Source: Paenibacillus paeoniae | GTDB lineage: Bacteria > Bacillota > Bacilli > Paenibacillales > Paenibacillaceae | Assembly: GCF_003388735.1 (NCBI RefSeq) | Contig: NZ_QUBQ01000001.1 | Coordinates: 496,001 to 560,000, forward strand | Direction: 5' to 3' | Length of the DNA stretch: 64,000 bases | Part shown: positions 27,271 to 37,943 of the stretch, in pieces | How positions within the stretch are numbered: position 1 is the first letter of the stretch | Layout: every line of letters begins with the position of its first letter | Program-made: the position numbers and the translations under genes | The notes under the pieces: model-generated | What the model was told of the DNA's origin: nothing | The model's input: only the letters and a program-made list of their open reading frames with translations | Database searches by the model: none

Positions 27271-27774
27271 TTGCGTGTTTTAGGAATTGACCCCGGCATT
27301 GCCATAGCGGGTTTCGGATTTATAGACAAAGCAGGACATAAGCTTACGCCCGTTCAGTACGGGGCGATTACGACAGAAGCGCATACCCCTCAGGAGGAAC
27401 GCCTTGTCCAAATCTATGAGTCGGCAGGAGCGCTCATGGACCGGTACAAGCCAGATACCGTAGCGGTGGAGAAGCTGTTCTTCAATCGCAACGTGACAAC
27501 GGCTTTTGCGGTCGGCCAGGCGCGAGGCGTCATTATATTGGCCGCCGCCCAGCGGGGATTGCCCGTTGCGGAATATACACCGCTGCAAGTAAAGCAGTCG
27601 GTCGTCGGATATGGCAAAGCAGAGAAGCGGCAGGTACAGGAGATGGTGAAAATGTTCCTTAAGCTTTCGGCCATTCCGAAGCCTGACGACGTAGCGGATG
27701 CACTTGCTGTGGCGATCTGCCATGCGCATTCTGCCGTTATGACACAAAAAATTAACGAGGTGACGCGAACATGA
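27271..27774 (+). CDS. ruvC: Holliday junction endonuclease RuvC
   Basis: Cuts Holliday junctions moved by RuvAB. The 167 residues begin MRVLGIDPG and carry the acidic catalytic set Asp7, Glu67 (in VAVEKLFF), Asp140 and Asp143 (in [15 protein letters not shown]), so the enzyme should be active. The start is TTG at 27271. It overlaps ruvA by 4 bases. B. subtilis has no RuvC and uses RecU, so its presence separates this organism from the Bacillus model. Confidence 0.96.
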   Translation: MRVLGIDPGIAIAGFGFIDKAGHKLTPVQYGAITTEAHTPQEERLVQIYESAGALMDRYKPDTVAVEKLFFNRNVTTAFAVGQARGVIILAAAQRGLPVAEYTPLQVKQSVVGYGKAEKRQVQEMVKMFLKLSAIPKPDDVADALAVAICHAHSAVMTQKINEVTRT

Positions 27775-28403
27775 TTGATTTTTTACGCGGGCCGGTCGTA
27801 CATATGGAAGCTGAATATATTGTAATGGATATCAGGGATATCGGATACCGTGTGTTCGTTCCCAATCCGTATGCCTTTGCGGCGAAGGATGAAGCTGTCA
27901 CCGTTTATATTCACCATCATGTCCGTGAGGACGCTATCTTGCTTTTCGGATTTGAATCAAGGGAGCAGCAGACGCTGTTCCGCAAGCTATTGGATGTATC
28001 CGGCATCGGACCGAGAGTGGCGCTGGGCGTGTTGTCTGCAGGCAAGCCTGAGTCGGTCGTATCGGCCATCCAGCAAGAGAATATCGGACTGTTGACGAAG
28101 CTGCCGGGAATCGGGAAGAAAACAGCACAGCGGATGATATTGGATTTGAAGGATAAGCTGTTATTTGCTGTTCCGGAAGGCGGCTTGCTATCTGCAGCAG
28201 GATTCGGGGCCGAGCTTGCGGGCGACGCTGGCGGGCAAGGAGCAGGCACGGTATGGCAGGAAGCGCGTGAGGGACTGGCCGCGCTTGGCTATACAGCCGC
28301 AGAGCTGGACAAGGCCTGGAATGGATTGCAGGACAGCGTAAAAGCAGATGAGTCTGTAGACTCGCTTATGAAGCGTGCCCTGCAGCAATTGTTCAAAGGG
28401 TAA
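27771..28403 (+). CDS. ruvA: Holliday junction branch migration protein RuvA
   Basis: DNA-binding tetramer that loads RuvB. The 210-residue protein starts [11 protein letters not shown] (OB fold), has the two HhH segments around [13 protein letters not shown] and [22 protein letters not shown], and a C-terminal domain (about 160-208; [18 protein letters not shown]) that contacts RuvB. It overlaps ruvC by 4 bases and is followed closely by ruvB. Confidence 0.97.
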   Translation: MIDFLRGPVVHMEAEYIVMDIRDIGYRVFVPNPYAFAAKDEAVTVYIHHHVREDAILLFGFESREQQTLFRKLLDVSGIGPRVALGVLSAGKPESVVSAIQQENIGLLTKLPGIGKKTAQRMILDLKDKLLFAVPEGGLLSAAGFGAELAGDAGGQGAGTVWQEAREGLAALGYTAAELDKAWNGLQDSVKADESVDSLMKRALQQLFKG

Positions 28404-28424
28404 CGGAAGGAGGAGCAGCAAGCG

Positions 28425-29429
28425 ATGGATGAGCGAATTATTTCCGCCAACCTGATGATGGAAGACCAAGCTGTAGAGCTTAGCTTGCGTCCGCGGTATT
28501 TGGCCGAATATATCGGGCAGTCGAAGGTCAAAGAAAACTTGACCATATATATTGAAGCCGCCAAGATGCGGAAGGAAGCGCTTGATCATGTGCTCCTGTA
28601 CGGTCCGCCTGGACTTGGCAAAACGACATTATCCAATATTATTGCCAATGAGCTTGGCGTCAGCTTAAGAACGACATCCGGACCAGCTATTGAGAGGCCA
28701 GGTGATCTGGCTGCTTTGCTGACGAACTTGCAAGAGGGCGATGTCCTGTTCATTGATGAGATCCATCGTCTGCACCGGACGGTAGAGGAAGTGCTCTATC
28801 CGGCCATGGAGGACTTTGCGCTGGACATCATGATCGGCAAAGGTCCGAGTGCACGATCCGTGCGGCTGGATTTGCAGCCGTTTACGCTGATTGGCGCCAC
28901 GACAAGGGCGGGATTGTTGTCTGCCCCATTGCGTGACCGTTTCGGAGTTGTAAGCCGGCTTGAATTTTATACGGTGGACGAGCTGGCTTTCATTGTGTCC
29001 CGTGCATCCGAAATATTGGATGTGGCCATCGTCGGAGAAGCTGCGACGGAAATTGCTATGCGGGCAAGAGGTACGCCGCGTATTGCCAATCGGCTGCTGA
29101 AGCGTGTCAGAGACTTTGCCCAAGTGAGGGGAGACGGCGTCATTACGCATGATATCGCCCGATCCGCGCTGGAATTGCTTCAAGTCGATCCCATGGGACT
29201 AGACCATATCGATCATAAAATGCTGCATGCAATGATGACAACATTCTCCGGAAGGCCCGTTGGCTTGGATACGATTGCCGCCACAATCGGGGAAGAAAGT
29301 CAGACGATTGAGGATGTCTACGAGCCTTACCTGATGCAGATTGGTTTCCTGCAGCGTACGCCGAGAGGAAGGATTGCCACAGACAACGCTTATACCCATC
29401 TGGGCTTGCCGGTGCCGAAGCGAAATTAA
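28425..29429 (+). CDS. ruvB: Holliday junction helicase motor RuvB
   Basis: AAA+ ATPase that drives branch migration. The 334 residues contain Walker [11 protein letters not shown], Walker [10 protein letters not shown], sensor GATTRAG and arginine-finger region APLRDRFG, then a C-terminal winged helix. An aaggaggag site lies ahead of the ATG. Third gene of ruvCAB. Confidence 0.98.
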   Translation: MDERIISANLMMEDQAVELSLRPRYLAEYIGQSKVKENLTIYIEAAKMRKEALDHVLLYGPPGLGKTTLSNIIANELGVSLRTTSGPAIERPGDLAALLTNLQEGDVLFIDEIHRLHRTVEEVLYPAMEDFALDIMIGKGPSARSVRLDLQPFTLIGATTRAGLLSAPLRDRFGVVSRLEFYTVDELAFIVSRASEILDVAIVGEAATEIAMRARGTPRIANRLLKRVRDFAQVRGDGVITHDIARSALELLQVDPMGLDHIDHKMLHAMMTTFSGRPVGLDTIAATIGEESQTIEDVYEPYLMQIGFLQRTPRGRIATDNAYTHLGLPVPKRN

Positions 29430-29482
29430 GCAAGTGATCGGTTTATTGGCAAAAATCATGCGAGAAGAGAGAGGAGAACAGA

Positions 29483-31600
29483 ATGACGATCAAAGCATCA
29501 TGGAAGAGACTGGCCTTGGCGACCGTCGCACTGTTATTGCTTGTGTCGACCTGGACGGCACAGCCTACGCGTGCCGCCGTTCCTTCACTGGATACGATCA
29601 GGGTTGCGATGTTCCTTCAACTGCCGGGAAAATATGAGTCTATGACAGCTGCGGCAACCTTTCAGTCTGCTGGAGGTATCAAGATTGGCACGCGTGAACC
29701 TTCAGGCATCAAAGAGTGGTTTGCAGTTGAGGCCAATCGGAGCGTACGCTTCGCTGTAGATGATTATAAGGTTAAGCTGTTTGAGTCAGCTAACTTTGCC
29801 AATGCATGGGCTGTCTATCAGCATGTCCAATCAGCAAGAGGGATGGGCTACATTACATCGGTCTCCAAAAACGGAGCTGCGCAATATCAAGTGTTCGAAG
29901 GCACATACACCACTGCACTAGAATCGGCTGCAGCGGTTGGCCGCTGGAATGCGGATGCGAAGCTGACGGGCCTGCTCGGCGGATTCAAGCCGGCACAGCA
30001 TGGACCGTTGCGTCTGGAATCGCCTGCTATGGAGAGCAAGGCAGCGGCGCAAGCTGCGGCGGCTTCGTTTGGCGGAGCGGGGCTTGATGCATACGTTGCA
30101 GTGAGGGAAGGAGCAAAGGGAGCAGTCTATTCCGTTCTAGTCGGCGGAGCATCTACACCTGATGAGCTGAAGAACCTTCAAGCGGCCGCTGCAAAAGCGC
30201 CAAATGGCGCCTCCCTGAAGCCAAGCAATCTCACGGCCCCGTATATGCTGATTCGTGCGGACCATTCAATCAGCGGCAAGGGCGATGCTTCGCATGAGCT
30301 TTACTCTTTCCCGGCTGGCGATATAAAAGTATGGGCTTCTCCTGCCAGCGCTGGGCCGATCGGACTGACCGAACGCAGCAATCGGACGTATCGGGGCAGC
30401 TTCGAGCTTAGCGCGTTTAACGGCAAGCTGGCTGTTGTCAATGAGCTGCCTTTCGAGCAATATTTGTATTCTGTCGTTGCCGTTGAGATGTATACCTCAT
30501 GGCCGATAGAAGCATTGAAGGCGCAGGCTGTGGCAGCGAGATCCTACGCTTTGAACAAAGGATTCGGGTTCCAAATCGCCCATGTCGTAGATACAACGCT
30601 CAGCCAAGCCTATTACGGCACCGGTGTTGAGAAGCCATCCTCGACGGAAGCCGTCGAAGCGACCAAAGGAGAAGTTGCGCTTTATAACGGCAAAGTAATC
30701 GAAGCCGTATTCTCCTCCAATGGCGGTGGCACAACGGCAGATGCGAGAGATGTATGGAGAAACGAGATTCCGTATTTGCAATCCGTGTCCAGTCCGGATA
30801 CTTCTGCGGAAGCGGGCTTGAATAGCTGGCATCGCGTTGTGTTGCCAAGTGGACTGCTCGGCTATATTCGTGAGGATTTGGTGAAGGATACCGGTCAGAA
30901 GACAGCTGCGGGCAGCCGCATTCTGGAATTGACAACGGATGGCACGAACATTCGCCGTCATCCCGTTATTCAAGACTCCATCCCAGTGGTAGCTCAACTG
31001 AAAAAAGGAGATAGAGTTACTGAACTGGAAAAGGTGATTCAATCCAATCCGATGAGCTGGACTAGAGGCCCTTTTACAGGTGATGAGTTGTTGAACTCCA
31101 TCAACGCTCGTGTTAATCCGAAACTGACAGGCCCAATCACTTCGGTCGAGATCAGCGCTCGTGGAGTATCCGGCCGAGCGACGGAGATGACAGTGAACGG
31201 AACTAAAATCGTCCTTCCTTCGCCAGACTCCATTCGTTCTGCATTTGGAGTAGGGGAATCGTTGCCAAGCACGTTGTTTAGCGTAGAGGAAACGGGGAAA
31301 ATGGTCTTGCAGGGCGCTGGCGGCGCACAATCGACCAAATCCGATGGTTCCAGACAGGTGTATGTGATGGGGGCAGATGGCAAGTCATCGGCCTATAATG
31401 GAGATCACATGTACGTCATGGATAGTGGCGGAGATATTCGCGCAGTGACGAAAAATCCGGCATTTAGCTTCAGCGGAACGGGCTTTGGCCACGGTGTAGG
31501 AATGTCGCAGTACGGAGCGTTAAGTCTCGCTCAGCAAGGGTATGACTATCAATATATTTTGAAATACTATTACAAAGGCATTACGATAGCCAAGGAATGA
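29483..31600 (+). CDS. SpoIID/LytB domain protein, secreted
   Basis: SpoIID-type enzymes are lytic transglycosylases; SpoIID acts in forespore engulfment and LytB enhances a wall hydrolase. This 705-residue protein has a signal peptide (cut near TRAAVPS), an N-terminal region with SPOR-like segments, and the SpoIID domain split in two. The first part (about 300-400) has ELPFEQYLYSVVAVEMYTSW with the likely catalytic Glu near residue 335, and the second part is C-terminal (FGHGVGMSQYGALSLAQQG). An SH3-like segment (about 475-545) is inserted between them. It sits between ruvB and queA. Whether it replaces or adds to SpoIID cannot be told from the window. Confidence 0.85.
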   Translation: MTIKASWKRLALATVALLLLVSTWTAQPTRAAVPSLDTIRVAMFLQLPGKYESMTAAATFQSAGGIKIGTREPSGIKEWFAVEANRSVRFAVDDYKVKLFESANFANAWAVYQHVQSARGMGYITSVSKNGAAQYQVFEGTYTTALESAAAVGRWNADAKLTGLLGGFKPAQHGPLRLESPAMESKAAAQAAAASFGGAGLDAYVAVREGAKGAVYSVLVGGASTPDELKNLQAAAAKAPNGASLKPSNLTAPYMLIRADHSISGKGDASHELYSFPAGDIKVWASPASAGPIGLTERSNRTYRGSFELSAFNGKLAVVNELPFEQYLYSVVAVEMYTSWPIEALKAQAVAARSYALNKGFGFQIAHVVDTTLSQAYYGTGVEKPSSTEAVEATKGEVALYNGKVIEAVFSSNGGGTTADARDVWRNEIPYLQSVSSPDTSAEAGLNSWHRVVLPSGLLGYIREDLVKDTGQKTAAGSRILELTTDGTNIRRHPVIQDSIPVVAQLKKGDRVTELEKVIQSNPMSWTRGPFTGDELLNSINARVNPKLTGPITSVEISARGVSGRATEMTVNGTKIVLPSPDSIRSAFGVGESLPSTLFSVEETGKMVLQGAGGAQSTKSDGSRQVYVMGADGKSSAYNGDHMYVMDSGGDIRAVTKNPAFSFSGTGFGHGVGMSQYGALSLAQQGYDYQYILKYYYKGITIAKE

Positions 31601-31610
31601 AGGTTAAGAG

Positions 31611-33814
<2,204 letters not shown>

Positions 33815-33828
33815 AAGGGGTGAATTCG

Positions 33829-34140
33829 ATGTTTCTAGCAACCGAGGGAGGCAATGCAGGCGGAATTTGGGGTCTGATTTGGCCGTTTATTCTGATGTTT
33901 GCCGTGTTCTATTTCCTGCTTATCCGTCCGCAACAGAAGAAACAAAAGCAGCGTACCGCCATGCTAAATCAAATTAAAAAGGGCGATAAGATTACGACAA
34001 TCGGCGGTTTGCACGGCACAGTTGTAGAATTGTCAGATGACACAGTCGTTGTTCGTGTTAATGATACGACGAAAATGACGTTCGAGCGCAGTGCGATTAA
34101 TGCAATCGTAAGCACAGCTCCAGCAGCCGCAACAGAATAA
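33829..34140 (+). CDS. yajC: Preprotein translocase accessory subunit YajC
   Basis: Small membrane protein that associates with SecDF. The 103-residue protein has one membrane helix (about 12-32) with the family motif YFLLIRPQQKKQKQ, then a soluble domain (KGDKITTIGGLHGTVVEL). ATG 33829 lies 8 bases after a gaaagggg site. It follows tgt as in most bacteria; secD and secF lie 6 kb downstream. Confidence 0.96.
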   Translation: MFLATEGGNAGGIWGLIWPFILMFAVFYFLLIRPQQKKQKQRTAMLNQIKKGDKITTIGGLHGTVVELSDDTVVVRVNDTTKMTFERSAINAIVSTAPAAATE

Positions 34141-34166
34141 GGAATACAGCTAGATTATTAAAACAG

Positions 34167-34240
34167 ATACACCTTTTATAGCAGTCATTCGGATTGAAAT
34201 GATATTTCACCGATGAAGCTACAAAAGGTGTTTTTTGTTT
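34167..34240 (+). terminator. Terminator after yajC
   Basis: Long branched stem: outer arms ACACCTTTT and AAAAGGTGT, inner arms tagc/gcta and TCATTCGG/CCGATGA, followed by TTTTTTGTTTTTTT. Confidence 0.88.
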
Positions 34241-34531
34241 TTTTAGTAAGCTTAATGAACTTAAAAGCAAAATTTTTTAAAAAATTCAACTCAAATTGCA
34301 ACTAAATCTTGAGTTTGAGTATCTATGAGATGATTGGATGTAAGTTGTCTTCTTGTAAGTAGTCTCGATTTAAAAATGAACAATATTGTCTAATGAAGTT
34401 GGCAAAAAAAGAAACTAAAAATCAGTTGACAAAAATAAATTTAAAATTTTTACTAAAAAAGTAAATAAAATGTAATTTTTAGATGGGAGGTTTATTTTTA
34501 ATATTTTATCACTTATTCTGGGAGGTAAATT
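34241..34531. other. AT-rich spacer upstream of the secreted-protein cassette
   Basis: Composition drops sharply here compared with the genes on both sides and stays low to about 36.5 kb. It holds a candidate promoter (34426-34454) but no gene. The change marks the left edge of what is likely acquired DNA. Confidence 0.55.
34426..34454 (+). promoter_or_regulatory. Candidate promoter of the AT-rich cassette
   Basis: A perfect TTGACA followed after 17 bases by TTTACT (4 of 6). It lies about 80 bases before the first cassette gene. AT-rich DNA gives many weak -10 matches, so the exact -10 is uncertain. Confidence 0.45.
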
Positions 34532-35047
34532 ATGAATATCGAAATTGATAGAAAAGCCCTGAAATTAATCATTTGTATTGTTATCTTGTTTTCTGGTGTT
34601 TTAATGATTAATACAAAAGCTTCTGCTGATAGCTCAAGATTTGAAGACACAGATATAATTTCTATTTGGAGAGTTACTACTAGTGGATATATTTATTCCC
34701 CAGTTTCTGTCACAACATTGGTTACAATCGAATATACGAATAGTCCTTCGATATACTATGTAAATTATAGGCAAGTTTATAGCCAGACCATGGCAAGTTA
34801 TTGGGCGGTATATCCAAATGCACAATTTGGTCCAGTGAGTTTAAATATTAGAGGGGAAAATGTATCAATACCTACACAAGGAACTTATCTATATAACCCA
34901 AGTTATCGGGTTGTTGGTTACTATAATAATAGTTCGAAATCATATGTGAAGAATGAATCCTCAACGGGAAATGGGGTAACTGGATTTTTTGGCGGTGCAG
35001 GAGCGTTTCAAGTTGATAATACCGCACAAGTTGATTTTAATTGGTAA
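34532..35047 (+). CDS. Secreted protein of unknown function
   Basis: Not recognised. The 171-residue product has a signal peptide (hydrophobic 11-27, likely cut near TKASADS), giving a mature domain of about 140 residues rich in Tyr, Ser, Thr, Asn and Val. Alternating polar and hydrophobic residues (SVTTLVTIEYTNSPSIYYVN, GPVSLNIRGENVSIP) suggest a beta-sandwich. The C-terminal part is glycine-rich (GNGVTGFFGGAGAF). No cysteines or catalytic motif are seen. A gggaggt site precedes the ATG. Codon use is strongly AT-rich, unlike the flanking core genes. The downstream gene starts 14 bases later, so the two form an operon. An extracellular effector or adhesin is possible but unproven. Confidence 0.75.
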   Translation: MNIEIDRKALKLIICIVILFSGVLMINTKASADSSRFEDTDIISIWRVTTSGYIYSPVSVTTLVTIEYTNSPSIYYVNYRQVYSQTMASYWAVYPNAQFGPVSLNIRGENVSIPTQGTYLYNPSYRVVGYYNNSSKSYVKNESSTGNGVTGFFGGAGAFQVDNTAQVDFNW

Positions 35048-35061
35048 AAGGAGGGGTTAAA

Positions 35062-35679
35062 ATGATGAAAAAGAAAGTGATAGCTGCTTTTTTGTTAATT
35101 GCAGCTGTAGTTGGTGTTATATCTGCGAATGTTATCGCTACAGATAAATTAACGCATGATGTGGATAGAATAAAGAAAAACATTAGTGAAATTGATCATC
35201 TGGATAGGGAGGTATTGGCCAAAGTTGGTGAGAAAGAAATTAGCAATATCGACGTAGCAAAATATATTACATTCAATAATCATTTCGATCAAGCTGTTAA
35301 ACTTAGTGAAGAGACTGTTTTAGGTACTTTGATTTCAGAAGAGTTGTTTTATCAAGAGGCCGTCAACAGTGGGTTTGGTGTAAGTTTAGAAGACGCAATT
35401 GAAGAAGCTAATAAAAATCGAACCTTTTTAGAAAGAGAATCAGAGAACACGTTAAAAACCCATGCTAAATTATTGGAAATTATGAATATTGGTAATGAGC
35501 AATATTGGAATGAACTTGTACCATTAGAATATCAAAAAACTATTGCACTTCAAAAATATACTGATTATTTAATTATGGAGGGGAAAATTAATTTTGATGG
35601 GACGGATATAGGAAGTGTAGGGCAACAATTGCAGCAATATAAAAATAACTTGTTTGCAAAATACTTGGAAAATAGTTGA
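35062..35679 (+). CDS. Membrane-anchored SurA-N-like chaperone-type protein
   Basis: A 205-residue product with an N-terminal hydrophobic segment (about 5-25) that is a signal anchor or signal peptide; no lipobox Cys is present. Residues about 50-110 (VLAKVGEKEISNIDVAKYI, then LISEELFYQEAVNSGFGVSLEDA) resemble the N-terminal substrate-binding domain of SurA/PrsA foldases. The peptidyl-prolyl isomerase domain is missing. The likely role is to assist an exported partner, most simply the secreted protein encoded just upstream. ATG 35062 lies 7 bases after an aggagg site that itself sits at the stop of the upstream gene. AT-rich like its partner. Confidence 0.7.
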   Translation: MMKKKVIAAFLLIAAVVGVISANVIATDKLTHDVDRIKKNISEIDHLDREVLAKVGEKEISNIDVAKYITFNNHFDQAVKLSEETVLGTLISEELFYQEAVNSGFGVSLEDAIEEANKNRTFLERESENTLKTHAKLLEIMNIGNEQYWNELVPLEYQKTIALQKYTDYLIMEGKINFDGTDIGSVGQQLQQYKNNLFAKYLENS

Positions 35680-35766
35680 TACGTAACAAAATGAAAGTTT
35701 CTTGTTCTTGTTTAAAATTTCTGGTGAAGTGATGCACTTGAGACTGATGCCATAGCCTGAGACAAT

Positions 35767-35829
35767 CAAAACACCTTCAAGAGAATGGTCCCATATCTTA
35801 AGATATGGGATAACCTTGGAGGTGTTTTG
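35767..35829. repeat. Nested palindrome between cassette and transposase remnant
   Basis: Outer arms CAAAACACCT and AGGTGTTTTG, with an inner palindrome CCCATATCTTAAGATATGGG. It could terminate the two-gene operon, or belong to the left end of the IS remnant that begins three bases later. The T-run is only four bases. Confidence 0.65.
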
Positions 35830-35831
35830 TA

Positions 35832-36492
35832 TTGGCAAAAAGAGTCAGCTACTTAGTGGAAACTAAGATGAAAGAAATTGAAATGTGACTGGCTGGTATT
35901 GTTTTCAAGCATTAATTAGATGGCTGAAAAGTACAAGGATATGGAAAGGAGGTGTCATTAGAAATCGTAGTAAAATTGGCAAAATTGGTTGAGGCGCTTT
36001 GAGGTCAAATCAGCGTGGCAAACGCATGTCTATGGCTAGGTGTCCTTGCATTAGGTATTATCGGTGGAAAGTAGAGTTATAGCGTATGAAACATTATGGC
36101 TCAGAAGAAGATTTGAGCTATTCGCAGCAACATAAATGACGCTATGGATATCAGAAGATCACAACATTTTTTCGGATGAAGTATATAATCAATTACAAGC
36201 ACATATAACGTGAACGGCATAAATTCAGTAAAATCAACACGAGGAAAGTCAGCTATAAAGAAGAGCAGCTATTATTGCTAGATACATATTCCAAAAACTT
36301 CTAGTTCTATCAAGATCAATACTTCATAGCGATTATGGCAGTGTATAAAACACAAATGCGCTAACAGCGATAAAAGGAAGAGGCATGATCATAAGCATGT
36401 GTCGAAAAGTTACACTCGCTGATTATGCCCCTAGTTGTATCGTTTCGTTTCATTCAACACTAAGTCTAAAACGTTCTACTTCGAAGGTTTAA
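35832..36492 (+). pseudogene. IS3-family transposase remnant (orfA and orfB fragments)
   Basis: No open frame remains, but translation across frames recovers IS3 signatures in the right order. An orfA-like start LAKRVSYLVETKMKEIEM is at 35832-35885. An orfB start GQISVANACLWLGV then follows, with YYRWK in a shifted frame at 36056-36070. RYGYQKITTFFRMKYIINYKHI is from 36139, LHSDYGSV (DDE-domain HSDxGS) at 36322-36345, and MCRK with SFHSTL near 36403-36462. Many stops and several frameshifts show it is long dead. It lies beside the AT-rich cassette and may be a relic of its arrival. Confidence 0.75.
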
Positions 36493-36569
36493 TTAATCCA
36501 TACAACGGAATATTTGTTGTTCAGCCGTTAGCCTAGAAGTTTTTATTTCTGTCATGATAATAATTTGTT

Positions 36570-36962
36570 TTAACGTTTTAAGTTAACGCCAATGATACCG
36601 CCTAACGCACCCGCTAGCAGTGCCGCTCCCAGGATGAGCGCACTGTTCCATGATGGGGCGGCATTGGCAGCAAGGAAACTGACGATCATGACCAATACAC
36701 CATAGATCAGACCGAGCAAGCCGCCATTGTACCAGCCTTTTCGCTCGGATCGTCTGCCGGAAGTTAGACCGCCTGCCAAAGCAGAGATACTATGGACTAC
36801 CATGGAGTAGGTTCCCAGGTTGCCCTCTTTCATACTTGAGAAATGAAGCATGAGGGAAAGCAGCAACGCACCTGCTGCAAGCCAAATCATTGAAAAAACG
36901 ACGCCAGCCAGCAATGGAGAGCCGATTATCGGCGGTTTGGGAGCTTGCTTGACGGAGCTCAT
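36570..36962 (-). CDS. yrzE: YrzE-like four-helix membrane protein (TIGR04086 family)
   Basis: A 130-residue protein with four hydrophobic segments (about 15-40, 55-67, 80-100 and 105-126) and short loops; SGRRSERKGWYNGGLLGLIYG in the middle is characteristic of the TIGR04086 family. Function is unknown. In B. subtilis yrzE lies beside yrbG and spoVB, the same neighbours as here. On the minus strand, against the flow of the region. Confidence 0.82.
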   Translation of the reverse strand: MSSVKQAPKPPIIGSPLLAGVVFSMIWLAAGALLLSLMLHFSSMKEGNLGTYSMVVHSISALAGGLTSGRRSERKGWYNGGLLGLIYGVLVMIVSFLAANAAPSWNSALILGAALLAGALGGIIGVNLKR

Positions 36963-37120
36963 CCTATTCCTCCTATCCGATTTTCACGTATTACTTATCC
37001 TTATGGCCAAGCATGTGGTAATAGTACAAGTCTCGAATTAATATTTGGCGAATGAGATGTTTCATTGCCATTAATTCGTGTAGTTTTATTCGTATGATGT
37101 GTGAGGTGCAGGGTGAGAAT

Positions 37121-37156
37121 AGCTGTACAACGTTACAGCTGGCTAGACGGTTAGCC
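37121..37156. repeat. Two adjacent hairpins upstream of yrbG
   Basis: AGCTGTA-n6-TACAGCT followed at once by GGCTA-n5-TAGCC, about 20 bases before the yrbG ribosome site. Possible operator or leader structure; no T-run follows. Confidence 0.4.
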
Positions 37157-37181
37157 GTGACACTTTCGAGGAGGCGCTTAC

Positions 37182-37943
37182 TTGGAAATCTGGAGCCTGT
37201 TAATCCGGACGACGGTTATTTATTTCGTCGTGTTTTTGATCATGCGCTTTATGGGCAAGCGGGAAATTGGCAAGCTGTCGGTGCTTGATTTGGTCATATC
37301 GGTCATGGTGGCGGAAATCGCGGTAATCGTAATTGAGGATACCGAACGATCCATGTGGGATGGAATTTTCCCAATGGTGATGTTATTGCTCATACAAGTC
37401 AGCACAGCTATGATATCGATGAACAATCGCAAGCTTCGCCTGTTATTCGATGGGAAGCCCAGCGTCATTATCGCTAAGGGCAAAATCAACCGCGAAATTA
37501 TGCGCAAGCAGCGTTACAATTTGGATGATCTTATGCTCCAGCTTCGCGAAAATAAAATTACTTCCGTGGCTGATGTAGAATTCGCCATCCTGGAGACAAG
37601 CGGTAAGCTTTCGGTTATCCCGAAAGACGGAGCAGAGGAAGCAGAGTCTGCTGGGGAGAGGGAAACACCTGACATTAATGTAGAAAAATCTAGCCATACG
37701 CCTATGCCGAAAGGAAGAGAAAAAATTATTCCTCCTGGCTTTCGGTATGAAATATTGCCCATTCCACTCATTATGGATGGCAAGGTTCAAGATGAAAATT
37801 TGGAGAAGATCGAAAAGACACGTTTTTGGCTGAAAAATGTGTTGCAGGATCAGAAAGTGAACGATTTCAAGGATGTTTTTTTATGTACGATCGATCACAA
37901 GGGGAAGCTGTTTGTGGATGTCAATCAGAAAAAAATCACTTAA
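37182..37943 (+). CDS. yrbG: DUF421 membrane protein, YrbG-like
   Basis: A 253-residue protein of the DUF421 (YetF) family. Two or three N-terminal membrane helices are followed by MRFMGKREIGKLSVLDLVISVMVAEIA, the family signature, and two soluble alpha/beta repeats (about 90-150 and 195-250). A variable acidic linker separates them. The start is TTG at 37182 after a gaggagg site. Function is unknown; some homologues are spore or germination-linked. The last 8 bases overlap the end of convergent spoVB. Confidence 0.87.
   Translation: MEIWSLLIRTTVIYFVVFLIMRFMGKREIGKLSVLDLVISVMVAEIAVIVIEDTERSMWDGIFPMVMLLLIQVSTAMISMNNRKLRLLFDGKPSVIIAKGKINREIMRKQRYNLDDLMLQLRENKITSVADVEFAILETSGKLSVIPKDGAEEAESAGERETPDINVEKSSHTPMPKGREKIIPPGFRYEILPIPLIMDGKVQDENLEKIEKTRFWLKNVLQDQKVNDFKDVFLCTIDHKGKLFVDVNQKKIT

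Noticed and set aside
34532..35047. Bacteriocin of the lactococcin 972 type
   Set aside because: Secreted and of unknown function, but it is larger than that family and no immunity or transporter genes of the expected kind are adjacent.
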